Shown here: positions 48,901 to 60,200 of the stretch, in pieces
Position numbering within the stretch: position 1 is the stretch's first letter
Layout of the letters: each line of letters begins with the position of its first letter
Assembly (NCBI GenBank): GCA_015680905.1
Contig: CM027382.1
Location: 248,001-312,000, forward strand
DNA: 64,000 nt
Reading direction: 5' to 3'
Source: Coptis chinensis
Taxonomy: Eukaryota > Streptophyta > Magnoliopsida > Ranunculales > Ranunculaceae
Position numbers and translations under genes: made by a program
The notes under the pieces: generated by a model
What the model saw: the letters and a program-made list of their open reading frames with translations, nothing else
Database searches by the model: none
Told to the model about the DNA's origin: nothing

Positions 48901-49275
48901 AAGAATATATTAGAGAATTTAAACATCTTTGCCGCTGAATATTCGGAGTGACTATCTCCTCTGTCTGGTCTTGAAAGAGATAGTATGAAAACCTTGTGCA
49001 TATTGGATCAGACTCTTACAGCAACTCGAGCCACATATTAACATGTTTCTAGACACACTTGAGACTTATGTATCAATATATCTGTTTCAAGACATTAACC
49101 TGTTATCCAAGTCAAATCAACAAATAGTAACAAAAGTCTTCATTCTATATGGTTTTGCTTTGTCTTGCCAATCCCCATCCCCCATCCCCCATCCCCCACA
49201 CCCCACACCCCACACACACACTTTCACCCCTGTCCAAGTCAACACATCTTCACCGTTATCTCCATGGTCAACTGC
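48901..49275. other. Upstream region of LRR copy A
   Basis: Contains a C-rich simple tract (CCCCATCC/CCCCACAC) near 49168-49220. No gene seen. Confidence 0.5.
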
Positions 49276-49901
49276 AATTAAAATACCATAGTGTTTGACT
49301 TGGACCTTTTTGAACTTCTGGTGGGCTTCTCTTGGACTATAACAAATGGTCTTTAAGTACAAACAATATTTCGACCTCTTTTGCATTCTAAAATATCGAT
49401 TTTGTTGAAATTTAATGAATTAAGTACCAAAACATGCAAAAGCATAGAAAGTTGGAAACTATGATTATTTCACATTATTGGCTACTATATGTATGCACCT
49501 CGACCGATGCAAATTATTGACTTACATTTTTTTTTGCTAGTTTCCACTTTCCTCTTGGAATATTTAATATGTTAGACACAGCCGCTCTCTAGAGTCAAGC
49601 GTGTCAACATTTCCCAAACTGACCGTCATTTAAACAATTGGACAAGTCGGTTCTCAATAGCTTTACACAGGTACTTGAGGCTTCAATTGCTCTCTATAGT
49701 CAAGTGTGTCACATTTCCCGCACTTAATAGGAGCGGATAAGTCTCCTGAAGTCTGTACACGTTTTGCACTCTTGCGTGTCAAGAGGGTATGTTTCAAAGT
49801 CTTCCATATCCTCTGACTTAAGTCCCTTGGAACTTTAAGTGGTGATAACTGATAACTGAGGAGTGTTTAGATTTTGCCATTAAATTTTTTGATATTTGGC
49901 C

Positions 49902-50183
49902 ATGAAGATTTCTTCACATGTGACAAATTTTCGACAGGGTTTCTTCAACCGAACTTTTTGGTTGTTTTGTGTCTTCTAACTTTTTATACTTATCTGTATG
50001 CGATGCTGCCATGGCGGTGGTGGTGGCAGTGTCCGCAGTGGTGGTGGCGGTGGCAGTGCCCGTAGTGGCGATGGCGGTGCGGTTGGCAGTTCCCTTGCTG
50101 AAAGTGTCTTTTGCAATCACGATGGCGGCTATCCTTGTCGAGGACCAATTTGTAATCCCCTTTTCCATCATCTTACCTCGTAA
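49902..50183 (+). pseudogene. Small Gly-rich membrane/secreted ORF, copy 1 (in-frame stop)
   Basis: Frame of 94 codons parallel to copy 2: MKISSHVTNFRQGFFNRTFW, LFCVF, a TAA in the hydrophobic segment near 49977, then LFILICMRCCH, a glycine-rich linker with three SGGGGG/SVRSG-like units, and the conserved end GGYPCRGPICNPLFHHLTS. The codon with the stop is TTA in copy 2, one base different. A shorter ORF could start at 49998 (MRCCHGGGGG) but would lack the hydrophobic N-terminus. The linker is longer than in copy 2. Family not recognised. Confidence 0.5.
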
Positions 50184-51089
50184 ATAATTTATGTAACTTG
50201 TCAAATTTTATTTTGAGATTGATTGCGCATAATTATCGAGAAAAATGTCTTTTTACCAAAGACAATAACTTTGTTAGATTGAAACGAATGTAAAATGTCT
50301 TTCAGTAACTATCTGATGCAAGTCAAGATCAATGAAATTTATGGAATTCAAAATATTAGTCCATATGGATTTTTTTTTTACTTTAGAAATTACTTATTTT
50401 ATGTAATTAAAATACCATAGTGTTTGACTTGGACCTTTTTGAACTTTTGGTGGGCTTCTCTTGGACTATAACAAATGGTCTTTAAGTACAAACAATATTT
50501 CGACCTCTTTTGCATTCTAAAATATCGGTTTTGTTGAAATTTAATGAATTAAGTACCAAAACATGCAAAAGCATAGAAAGTTGGAAACCATGATTATTTC
50601 ACATTATTAAACACGTAACTGATCCAAACAAAATGTTGTCGAGGGGTTTATTTTACAATTTAAAATTATGAAATATTGGCTACTATATGTCTGCACCTAG
50701 ACCGATGCAAATTATTGACTTTAAATTTTTTGGCTAGTTTCCACTTTCCACTTGGAATATTTAATATTTTAGACACAGCCGCTCTCTAGAGTCAAGCGTG
50801 TCAACATTTTCCAAACTGATTGTCATTTAAACGATTGGACAAGTCGGTTCTCAATAGTTTTACACAGGTACTTGAGGCTTCAATTGCTCTCTATAGTCAA
50901 GTGTGTCACATTTCCCGCACTTAATAGGATCGGATAAGTCTCCTGAAGTCTGTACACGTTTTGCACTCTTGCGTGTCAAGAGGGTATGTTTCAAAGTCCC
51001 ATATCCTCTAACTTAAGTCCCTTGGAAATTTGAGTGCTGATAACTGAGGAGTGTTTAGATTTCGCCATTAAATTTTTTGATATTTGGCC

Positions 51090-51308
51090 ATGAAGATTTC
51101 ACATGTGACAAATTTTCGACAGGGTTTCTTCAACCGAACTTTTTGGTTGTTTTGTGTCTTCTTACTTTTTATACTTATCTGTATACCATGCTACCATGAC
51201 GTTGGCAGTGGTGGCGATGGTAGTTCCTTTTATGGCGGTGGTGGCGGTGGCGGCCATCCTATTCGAGGACCATATTGTAATGCCCTTTTCCATCATCTTA
51301 CCTTGTAA
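51090..51308 (+). CDS. Small Gly-rich membrane/secreted peptide ORF, copy 2
   Basis: 72-codon ORF from the first ATG, MKISHVTNFRQGFFNRTFWL. It has a strongly hydrophobic segment (WLFCVFLLFILICIPC, residues about 19-34) that could act as a signal or anchor, a glycine-rich linker, and the C-terminal motif GGHPIRGPYCNALFHHLTL. This motif is conserved with copy 1 (GGYPCRGPICNPLFHHLTS) although the linker between has changed length. A conserved terminus, hydrophobic N-terminus and variable Gly linker resemble small secreted peptide precursors, but I recognise no family. Coding status is inferred, not proven; it could also be a chance ORF. Confidence 0.5.
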   Translation: MKISHVTNFRQGFFNRTFWLFCVFLLFILICIPCYHDVGSGGDGSSFYGGGGGGGHPIRGPYCNALFHHLTL

Positions 51309-51533
51309 ATAATTTATTTAAATTGTCAATTTTTATTTTGAGATTGATTGCACATAATTATCGAGAAAAATGTCTTTTTACCAAAGACAATAACTTTGTT
51401 AGATTGAAACGAATGTAAAATGTCTTTCAGTAACTATCTGATGCAAGTCAAGATCAATAAAATTTATGGAATTCAAAATATTAGTCCATATGGATTTTTT
51501 TTTTTTACTTTAGAAATTACTTATTTTATGTAT

Positions 51534-53027
51534 TTTCGTTATTTAGGATTCGAGGGTGTTTTTAGATGTTTCCAAAGTTGTTTTTGAAGTGTTTTAAGTA
51601 GTTTTAAGTCCTTTAAGGTAGTAGTATCAATTTAGGTTTTTTTTTGGATGTTTCTATTTATGTTTTGGAGTGTTTTGAAGCCTATATATATGGCTCAGAG
51701 TAACACAAAAATTAGCTTATTGATTAATGAAAATTTGTTTAGAGAAGTGTTTTATCTTGTTTATCTCTCATATCTTCATATTCTATTAGTGGAATCAATA
51801 TGTCTTAGATGCCTTTCAATTTTCAAGTAATTTTTTTGTGAATTTCAATTGATTCGAAAGAAGTTCATCGAGTTCCAGGTAACGTTATTTGTGACCGTTC
51901 AACTCATTCAATTGAAAATTTTAAGTTTTTCCAGTATGCCCTGCATCACTATCATACACTTTACCAATCAAGAAAAACTATGATACCTGCCTCAAAAGGG
52001 TCTGCAAAGTGGATAGTTTTTGTTCAACTATAGAAATCCACATGCTTTCATTAGAAGCTCAGGTTATATATACTTGGCAATGATGAGTCAGAGATGTTGA
52101 TGCCCAATCTTGCCCACAACTCCTTGCATTATTGTTTATTTCCTAATACGTATATATTACAACTGGCTGTGTGTGAGCATTCACTTGTACAAACACATCA
52201 AAATTGTACCTTACTTTGTATATAATTTGCAAGGCCGGGACCATGTTGTTGAGCAGCAGAGACTTTAAGTCGACCTTGAGAGTTTTCTTTTGCAGTGCCA
52301 AAGTAGATTGTCTTGTGTTATTCAATAATCTAACTTTTGCCTCAGTTATGACTTCACATGTTTTACTTTGAAATAATGGAAGTACAATTTTTCCTTCTGG
52401 TTGTTATTTTGTATGTTCTGATTGTCTTATAACTGAATTTCTACGTGGATGTATGTTTCCATGCTTTCTGCCTACAATAAGACTACGTGGATGTATGTAT
52501 GCGGATCGACGGTGATGCATAGGGATTCTGGGGCATTATCGACCGAGTTCATGTGGTCAATCCAATAATAAGATTGGCAGGGAATAAGATTACGACCTTG
52601 ATAGCATAATAGTAACCATCTTGAAGTTAGGATCTTAAAAGCTAGGTATTCTCACTCCATGCTTATCTAATATATATGGAACCCAACCTATCTTAGAGGA
52701 ATCTAATTTCACCAATAACAACTTCTTTGTAGATAGAATCACAGAATCACTAAGTAGTTAGGAGTGCGAAAAAGTGTTTTCTTTATATTCTAGCAATAAA
52801 GCCAATTCACACGTGCAACTATATTATCATCTCATAGTCCTATTTTCAAGCGTTTTTATTTTTTTTGCTAAAAGGTAATTGTATATAGTCCTATTTTCAA
52901 GTGTTTATCTTTTTTTGCTAAAAGGTAATTGTATTGATAGCAAAAAGAAAATTACATATACATCATGTGAGAGGCTCGAGTGGGTCTTCTCCAAAAGGTA
53001 GAGTGTGACTGTGTGAGTTCTCTACGT
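51534..53027. other. Intergenic between the peptide repeats and block B
   Basis: No gene recognised. AT-rich, with a short tandem duplication near 52838-52940 (GTCCTATTTTCAAG and GCTAAAAGGTAATTGTAT, each twice). Confidence 0.5.
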
Positions 53028-53108
53028 GAAATCTCCCGCCAAGCGCCGTATTCAATCCCTATGGAATTAGATTCCTCGCCTGCTAGCTGATTAATTGACT
53101 AAGGGGAT

Positions 53109-54093
53109 TCACACGCCTGCTCGCTGACTTAATTCAATAGATATGCAAAATACTCTAACCCATCCTTCAGCGGCATAGGGAGATAGCCGGGGAAGAACAC
53201 ACAATATGTGCACATCGTCATCAAAAGTCACATTGCCTAAAGAGTCTAGGCATGCCAGTTCACCGAGGTGCACTTCACTCAAAGTAATTATATCTCTCAC
53301 CCCGTCCGCCAACGCAAATATGGCTTGAAGACAAAGATACTCTAAGTCATCAATATAGGCAGTGTTACCCTCAAATGTCTTTTTATGAGACCCATTTCAA
53401 AGAGCAAGGATAGGTAGCAGCACAAGCCTTCTTTACCTTCTGGTCATCAATGCCAGTCGAGCCACTCCTTAGTGTTCGAGGAAACAAGGCAAGCTCAGGT
53501 GCATATATTGGGAAGTGCTCCCATATCCACATTTATAAAAATACCATATTGACCAAGTTCTCAACCTTAGGGCATCACCAATGGGGCCTGGATACAGGCC
53601 TCTATCTCCAAATTTAACGGACTTTAGCAAAAAAAATGTTTCCAACGCAGCCCCTAAATGGGCCTCCAATTTAACCATCCTGGATATTTGTCTTCATTTC
53701 TATAGATGTTTATAAAGAACCTGAAGCCCAAAACTTTGCACATGACTTCACTTAAGTCAGCACGTGACTTCACTTTTTGATTTTTCAGTCTTGTTTCACA
53801 TGTTATAAAGGAGCAGTCATCTTCTCACCCATGATATAGAGTTTTAGGTCCTCCTTATTGCCCTCCAAAAGCTGGCGTGGCCCTCCAAAATGCTGGCGTG
53901 GCCCCGGGTTTTAAAGGCCCTGTATTGGTGATGCCCTTATACACTCTGTTTGCACCCGTAAGTCCGCTTGGAATCGATCAAGGTAATGATATTGTAAAAT
54001 CCGAAAAATAAGCGCCAACAGGCGCTGCCACCCCTCGAGACAACTTAACTTCCTAAGGAAAAAGAAATTCTTGCACCTTCTCATGCTATTCAA
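53109..54093 (-). pseudogene. PMD-like remnant, copy B
   Basis: Counterpart of 45560-46152: GVRDIITLSEV, CLDSLGNVTFDDDVHILC and the LDRFQADLR segment, with more frame damage, and split by the MITE at 53570-53936. Non-functional. 54094-54801 between this and the kinase gene is shared flank without coding content. Confidence 0.45.
53567..53939. mobile_element. Tourist-like (PIF/Harbinger) MITE with TTA TSD
   Basis: 367 bp (53570-53936) beginning GGGCATCACCAAT and ending ATTGGTGATGCCC, perfect 13-bp inverted ends, flanked by TTA on both sides. Block A has the undisturbed target (CAACCTTATACACTC near 45991). Target length and ends fit PIF/Harbinger Tourist-like MITEs. No coding capacity. Confidence 0.9.
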
Positions 54094-54801
54094 CCTCTAT
54101 AATGTTACATGAGAGCCACAAAGCGATCATAACTTGACCACCAACACGAAGAACCTTGACCTTCGTTGCTTGCATACTTATTGAGCTTTGTTGCTCACTT
54201 ACTTCTGCATTTACATTATGCTTATGCACTAGACGTTTTGTTCGTTTATGGCAGTAGTTAAGTAGCTTATTAGCTTATTGTTTGAACTGTCTTGCATACT
54301 ATTCGGCATACTTTACCCCTGATGCCCCCAAAGTTTATTTGGAATAATATAAGTAGGTGATAAACACAAATTTTCTAAACTAAATATTAATGCATAAACA
54401 CTAATACCTAATCTAACAAACACGTATTTAAATCAATATTCCTACTATCAAATAATGGTGAAGCAATATATTACAGTACAGATTTGTTCCACTCTTAAAC
54501 TATCAAGAGATAATGAATTCAACTAAGAGTGAATTAACGTAATAAGTACATCTAGAACATGATTCAACTTAGAGCAAACTCATTAGTTGATTTGGCTTCT
54601 TATCAGCTCACTGTTACAATGGTTCTAGTATTAGACCAACAACGTGCTGATTAAGCTTATTACTTTATTTGTTTCATGGCATCAAACCACGGCTACAACA
54701 AGAAATGGGAATTTATTTAGCTGCGCTACACATACAAGGAACTATTCGACCAACATGAACAAGAACAGGAAAAGTAATTTGACAAAGAATCGACCAACTT
54801 G

Positions 54802-56627
54802 TCAATTAATGGCTCGACACCGGCCTTGATTATAATCCCGGATCCGATGCAATTCACTGATGACTTCTTTCATGTTCATGCGTTCTGCAGGTGAGTCAGC
54901 AGAGCATGTGACTCTGAGTCTTATCGTTGAAATCAAACAGTCCTCGAGTCTGTCACATGTACTAATCGCTTCTGCAATGTCAGGTAATTTATCATTTTCT
55001 TCAACAAGCACATTTGGATCGACAATTTCGACAACTTGATTAGGCAAAGCCAGTTTGGCGTACTTGTGCAGGCTAAGTCCGTCTATAAACATGTCGTCTG
55101 TTGGTTTTTTCCTTGTAAACATCTCTAGCAACAATATTCCATAGCTATACACATCTCCCTGCATCGACACTGGACCACCCATACCATACTCTGCATATTA
55201 ATTATCAATGTGAGTATAAACAATGAAATCAAGTCTGATAAACACTCATTTATTTTTGTTCATCAATTACGTTATGAGCTTGCGAGAAAACCAATTCTGA
55301 TACGATAATATAGTTCAAGGCTTATCAATGAATGAAAATTAAAGTTCCCATTTACCTGGAGCAACATAACCAATTGATCCTTTGAGTACGACAGTGCTGG
55401 CTAGAGTAAATCTTTGCTATTCCAAAATCAGCTACACGAGCAGTCATGTCATCATCGAGGAAAATATTGCTTGGCTTTAGATCACAATGAACAATTGTGG
55501 GTTGCAAATTGTGATGAAGATATTCAAGTGCAGAAGCAACACCTATGGCTATAGTTAGACACTCAGTGAAGTTTAAATTTCTAAACTTAGGCTCTTTTCT
55601 ATCTGCTCCTGGGTGTAGCAACTCCTCTAAACTCCCATTAGGCATAAAGTCTAAAACAAGAGCTTTGAAGTTATTTCCGTGAAAATCAATACTTGAGCAA
55701 GATGTTATGATCCTAAGAAGATTTCGATGGCGAAGATTTCTCATGGCATTGCATTCAGTTAGGAAACTCGCTGAAGCTCCTTTTTGTTGAAGATTGAAGA
55801 CCTTCACTGCAACTACTTTGTCGAGTTCTTCAAGAATTCCTTTAAACACCGATCCATAACTCCCAACGCCAATCAAATTCTTAGGAGAGAATCCATTTGT
55901 CGCTCTAAGGAGCTCTGCATAAGTGAGCCTCTTAAACTGTTCACTGAACAATGTTGATGGAGATTTCGGCTTTTGGGACAGTTTTCTTCGGCAACACAGA
56001 AAGACAAAACACAGTAACAAAAGAAAACATACACTCCCAACAATCACACAGACAACCACTTTGATAGGAAAAGACTTCTTCTTTGGCTTTTGGGTGCATG
56101 GAGGCAGATTCAAATCTACAATACCACCACACAAGTTTTTATTTCCATCAAGCGAAAACAAACTTGTATTTCTAAAAACCCCATTGCCCGGTACCTGACC
56201 TTCAAACTGGTTAAATGATAAATTCAGCTTGAGGAGAGGGAATCCCCCTAAGAATTCAGGAATCTCCCCTGACAAATTGTTACGAGAAAGATCAAAATAT
56301 TCAAGGCCTCTTAAAGAGCTTAATGACTTCGGAACACTTCCTTGAAAGAAATTTCCATCCATGTAAAGGCTCTTCAAAGTCAAACAATTACCCAGTGATT
56401 TTGGAAGGTCACCGGACAATCTGTTTCCAGAAACTGAGAGCTTTTCAAGATCGGTCAGGTTACCTACTTCTGCTGGTAGAGGACCAGTAAGGGCATTTTG
56501 ATCCAAATTTAAAGAAATTGTGAGGGAGGACAGACCAATAACTTCTTTGGGTATTGTACCATTGAGGTTATTATGAGAAAGATTTAATAGGACTAACTTT
56601 TGACACATTGCAAGAGAAGGTGGTATG
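54802..56627 (-). pseudogene. LRR-XII receptor kinase, copy B, 5' part cut by Gypsy element
   Basis: Exons: 56627 to 55356 (start lost) and 55191-54802. It begins inside an LRR (MCQKLVLLNLSHNNLNGTIP). About seven LRRs, C-cap NKNLCGG, transmembrane helix and juxtamembrane follow, then a kinase: Gly loop IGVGSYGSVFKG, VAVKVF lysine, catalytic HCDLKPSNIFLDDD (Cys before Asp, hence a non-RD kinase typical of immune LRR-XII receptors), DFGIAK, and in exon 2 EYGMGGPVSMQGDVYSYGIL and MFTRKKPTDDMF. One extra base near 55390-55402 shifts the frame just before the GSIGYVAP segment. The intron (55355-55192) is at the conserved APEY site. The part encoding the signal peptide and first LRRs is separated by the Gypsy insertion and should lie beyond the window. 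Confidence 0.88.
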
Positions 56628-57210
56628 TGTAGGGGAGCGATATCCTCATAGGGCATCGCTTTCGCGGGAGCATAAAGCGGCCCGAAGATATCGACCTCAA
56701 GGCGGACGATATGGCCCCTCGCGGAACCTGCGTGTCTTGCACATAGATGAATCAAAGGCGACCTCAAGACCGACCGAGCAGCAGCATTTCGAGTAGGTGG
56801 TGCTTGACGGAGATACCTCGATCACGAACACCGCCAAATACTGAGCGGCCGAATAGAAACCGTCCCACCGGTGTAATGATTGCCAAAATCTTAGTGGTAA
56901 TCTCAACACGGGAAATAGGGACTACCGCATCTACCCCAATCATAGCGGATCAATTCAACACTCATCCGCGATCTCCACCCTACATTTGTACAAAAAGAAT
57001 ACGCGTGTCGGAAGGATCTCCTCTCTCAAAACTCTATAAATACCACCCTCTTTGGAACTCGTCGGACGATTCTTCTCTCCCGAAAAAAGGAAAAGCGAGA
57101 GAAGATCGTGAAGGCGGTTAAGCTCCGCGGCGACCTCGGTCACATCAAAATCCTAACCCTTCCCGTTCATCCTAGTAGTAATTAGGGAAAACCAAAAGCG
57201 CTCCTTTACA
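56628..57210 (+). repeat. 5' LTR of the Gypsy element (right edge approximate)
   Basis: Starts TGTAGG at 56628. The right edge is placed at TTTACA before the TTGGCGCCG primer-site-like sequence. Without the second LTR in the window the edge cannot be confirmed. Confidence 0.65.
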
Positions 57211-60200
57211 TTGGCGCCGATGCGTGGCCGATTCTTGGAGAACCGCGAGAGATCATCTCTAATTCTCGACCCGCGAAGCATGGTTAGCATAGAAGCACAA
57301 GTTGAACCTTGCTCACCGGTTGGGAGTAGCGAATGAGAGCATTTCCTTGCTTTCGGGGAGGAAAATGCTACGTTCTGGCGCTTTCGGTGGATAGTTATCG
57401 GCAACAACAAGTCGGAAAGCGAATTGAACACGGCATCAATGGCGTTAATCGGCCGGCTTAACGAGTTGTCCCAAAGGATTGGCGGACCTCTGCGAAGAAG
57501 GACTCGACCCAGTTGTACACAAGATGCTTAAGGCGTATCGCGCATCTCCGTTCACCTTGAGAGGTCCTCGGCAAATCCTCTCCTCCGCGACTTTATCCAG
57601 CCCACGCTTTCCCATGTATGCGGCGGCGGCACATACTGGCAGTTGACATGTGGCTCGCTATATTCAAAGTCGGCACTTTACGAGTTCACCCGAGTTCGAT
57701 TATCTCCGCTGCAGATTATTTCGGCCGACCTCAAGGATGGCTCTCGATGGTTCTTTTCAGCGATGCGATTCTATCAACACGCCCGGCGACTTCTTGATTT
57801 GTTTGCCCGGCCGATGCGTCCACAACTTGAGGCGGAAGAAGGCGGATCTTGATTCTCTGTTTCAATTATCTTTCAAGGAGGCGAAACCATTCGTGAATTC
57901 TTAGGGCGGTTCAAGGCGAGCTGGCGTGCATGGAAAGTGGTTTGAAAGAATCTTTCGCCCTGCGGCGGCTTTTTCTAATGCTTGCGAGAGTCGCGAAAGC
58001 GGTGACCTTGCTAGGTCGTTGATGAAGAAACGCCAGAGACATTGTCCGAGCTTTCTTTATTCGTGTCGACAAGTACATCAAGTTGCAGGAAACCTTAAAA
58101 CTTCATGGTTTAGCGAGAGAACCCGCGAGGTCGCCGAAGTCTCGGATCGTTCCCCGCGGGGCAAAGCGCGCCGGTCGATGCCGGCGGCTTCGTGCCCGAT
58201 CGGATAATAATGAGAGAGTTCTTGTCGACCGTTCTCGTCACATCTTTGGATAAGATTAAGCGCGCCTCATTTTTCCGGCCAACCATCAGGCAGCCCGCAG
58301 ATCGACCTGGCAAGCCTTTTTGTGCATTTCATAAAGCAAAGTGCCATGGCCCGATGCATCTTTGGGGGGCTCAAGCATTATCTCCAAGACACGGTGGAAG
58401 CTGGTTATATCAAACACTACATTAGCATTCGATGGCGACTGCGTCACAAGTTCTTTGGCTTCGTCGTGTCGTGGTCGATCTCCACCCCACCGTCACCGCC
58501 AAGGGATACAGGCTCGTCCTCACAGTCGAGGACGCTCCCGTGAGCGTTCTCGCCACGAGAGAAGGCAGCACTCGTCCGATCGTGACAATGCTCGCACTAT
58601 TCATGTGATTACCTTTCGGACGATTCGTGACCTCTTCCAGAGAAAAGGCGTCGGGTTGGGCTCTTCGGAAGTCTATCATTTTACTTTCACAGGCAGCTCG
58701 CCCGGCGTGGTTCAGTCGCGGCCTTGGCGATATCACTTTCGCGGAGGCCGACTTAAGCAAAGTTTGCCTTCCTCATAAATGGCATTGGTCGTTCATGTCA
58801 AAATCGGCGGCCCGGCCGGTCAATGGCGTCTGATCGACCACTGGCGGTTCTTGTGACATCTATTTTACCACACTATGCAAGAGATGAACCCCCCAAGTCG
58901 GTTCGTAGACCCAATCGCCCCCCCTTTACGGGTTCAATGGCTCGAGCCGACCCCATTGGTGACATTATCTTACCGATATCGGTGGGATCTCGCGAAGATA
59001 AAATTACGTAATACTTTCGGTTCTGCGTTTCGACAGACAAATTAAGCCATCTGATGCCATCCTCGGGCGTGTATTTGGATTCATCGGATGCAGGCCGTAC
59101 CATCTACTTTACATCAAGTTCTCCGTTTCCGGGACCTCGAGGCATGATGGAACTTGAAGCAATCAACTTGAAGGCGTACCATTGCAACCCGAGGTCAATC
59201 AGCGGATGCACTGCTTTCGTGAATTGCTTCCCACCATCACGGGGAGCCCTCGGTTACACAATGGCGCGGGACTTAGTCGCGAAATCAACCCGAGCGCGCA
59301 GCAAGCGAGCGGGGGGGCTCCTCCAGGCAGAAGTTCTCTCCACTGCCGATACCTGCACTCGCACCCCGAGTCCTCGATGCGCCCGGATCGCGGACCTCTA
59401 GCATCGAACCAACGTCAGTACCTTTGTCAGTACCTTTGTCAGTTAAAGTTTCAGAGATCGTCCCAGCTCATATCAAGCCGCCACAATTGTCAGCCGCAGC
59501 CGCTCCATCAATGTGCTTGCAGCCAGGGCCCCCTCCCCAGGTCGTGGATACCCCTGGCAGCGTTGCCGAGAAGATCGCTCCACATTCAGCGACCAGTCAG
59601 GTCGTCCCACCAGGTGCTCAGATCTCCTCCGATAGCGAGTTGTTAAGCAATGTTTCGCCATCAGCTGTAAAGCCTCCAGCGGCAGAAAAAGAAAGAGTGA
59701 ATCTTGGCACGAAGGCGACCCCAAGTTTGTGTATGTAGGGGCTAACCTCGACCCCACACTTTCGGATCACAACTTGTAAATTTCTTATCTATGAATAAAG
59801 ATGTTTTGCTTGGTGGTATATCGATGTGCGGAATCGATCCTAACCGCATGCCACAAATTAAATGTGAACCCGATGCGGACCGGTTCGACAGCGACCTGCG
59901 TCGACTATCCTGCGTTTTCAAAAGCCATCAATGGCGAGGTCGAAAAACTTCAACAAAGTCGGTTTCATCGGAAAGGTTGACTACCCGAGTGGATTGCCAA
60001 TATTGTTGCCGTCCCCAAAAGAATGGCGCGGTTAAACTTATGTGTCGATTTCACAAATGTCAATCGGCCACGCCTAAAGATAGCTTTCCCTTGCCTCGCA
60101 TTGACCGGTGGTCGACCAAACTGTGGTCACGAACTCCTCTCCTTTATGGATCGTCACGATTGGGTACAACCAAATCCGCTCGCCGAAGAAGATCAAAGAA

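Larger units (their letters stand above)
49276..51533. repeat. Tandem duplication, unit about 1.13 kb
   Basis: Unit 1 (about 49276-50403) and unit 2 (about 50404-51533) are near-identical, both starting TAAAATACCATAGTGTTTGA and ending at AAATTACTTATTTTATGTA. Unit 2 has about 70 extra bp near 50605-50680 (GATCCAAACAAAATGTTGTC). Each unit carries one small ORF encoding a hydrophobic, glycine-rich peptide, described separately. Confidence 0.9.
53028..56627. repeat. Segmental duplication, block B
   Basis: Homologous to block A from GAAATCTCCCGCCAAGC; the match ends at 56627, where the Gypsy element starts. Carries a PMD-like remnant, a MITE absent from A, and the LRR kinase copy with its kinase domain. 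Confidence 0.88.
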
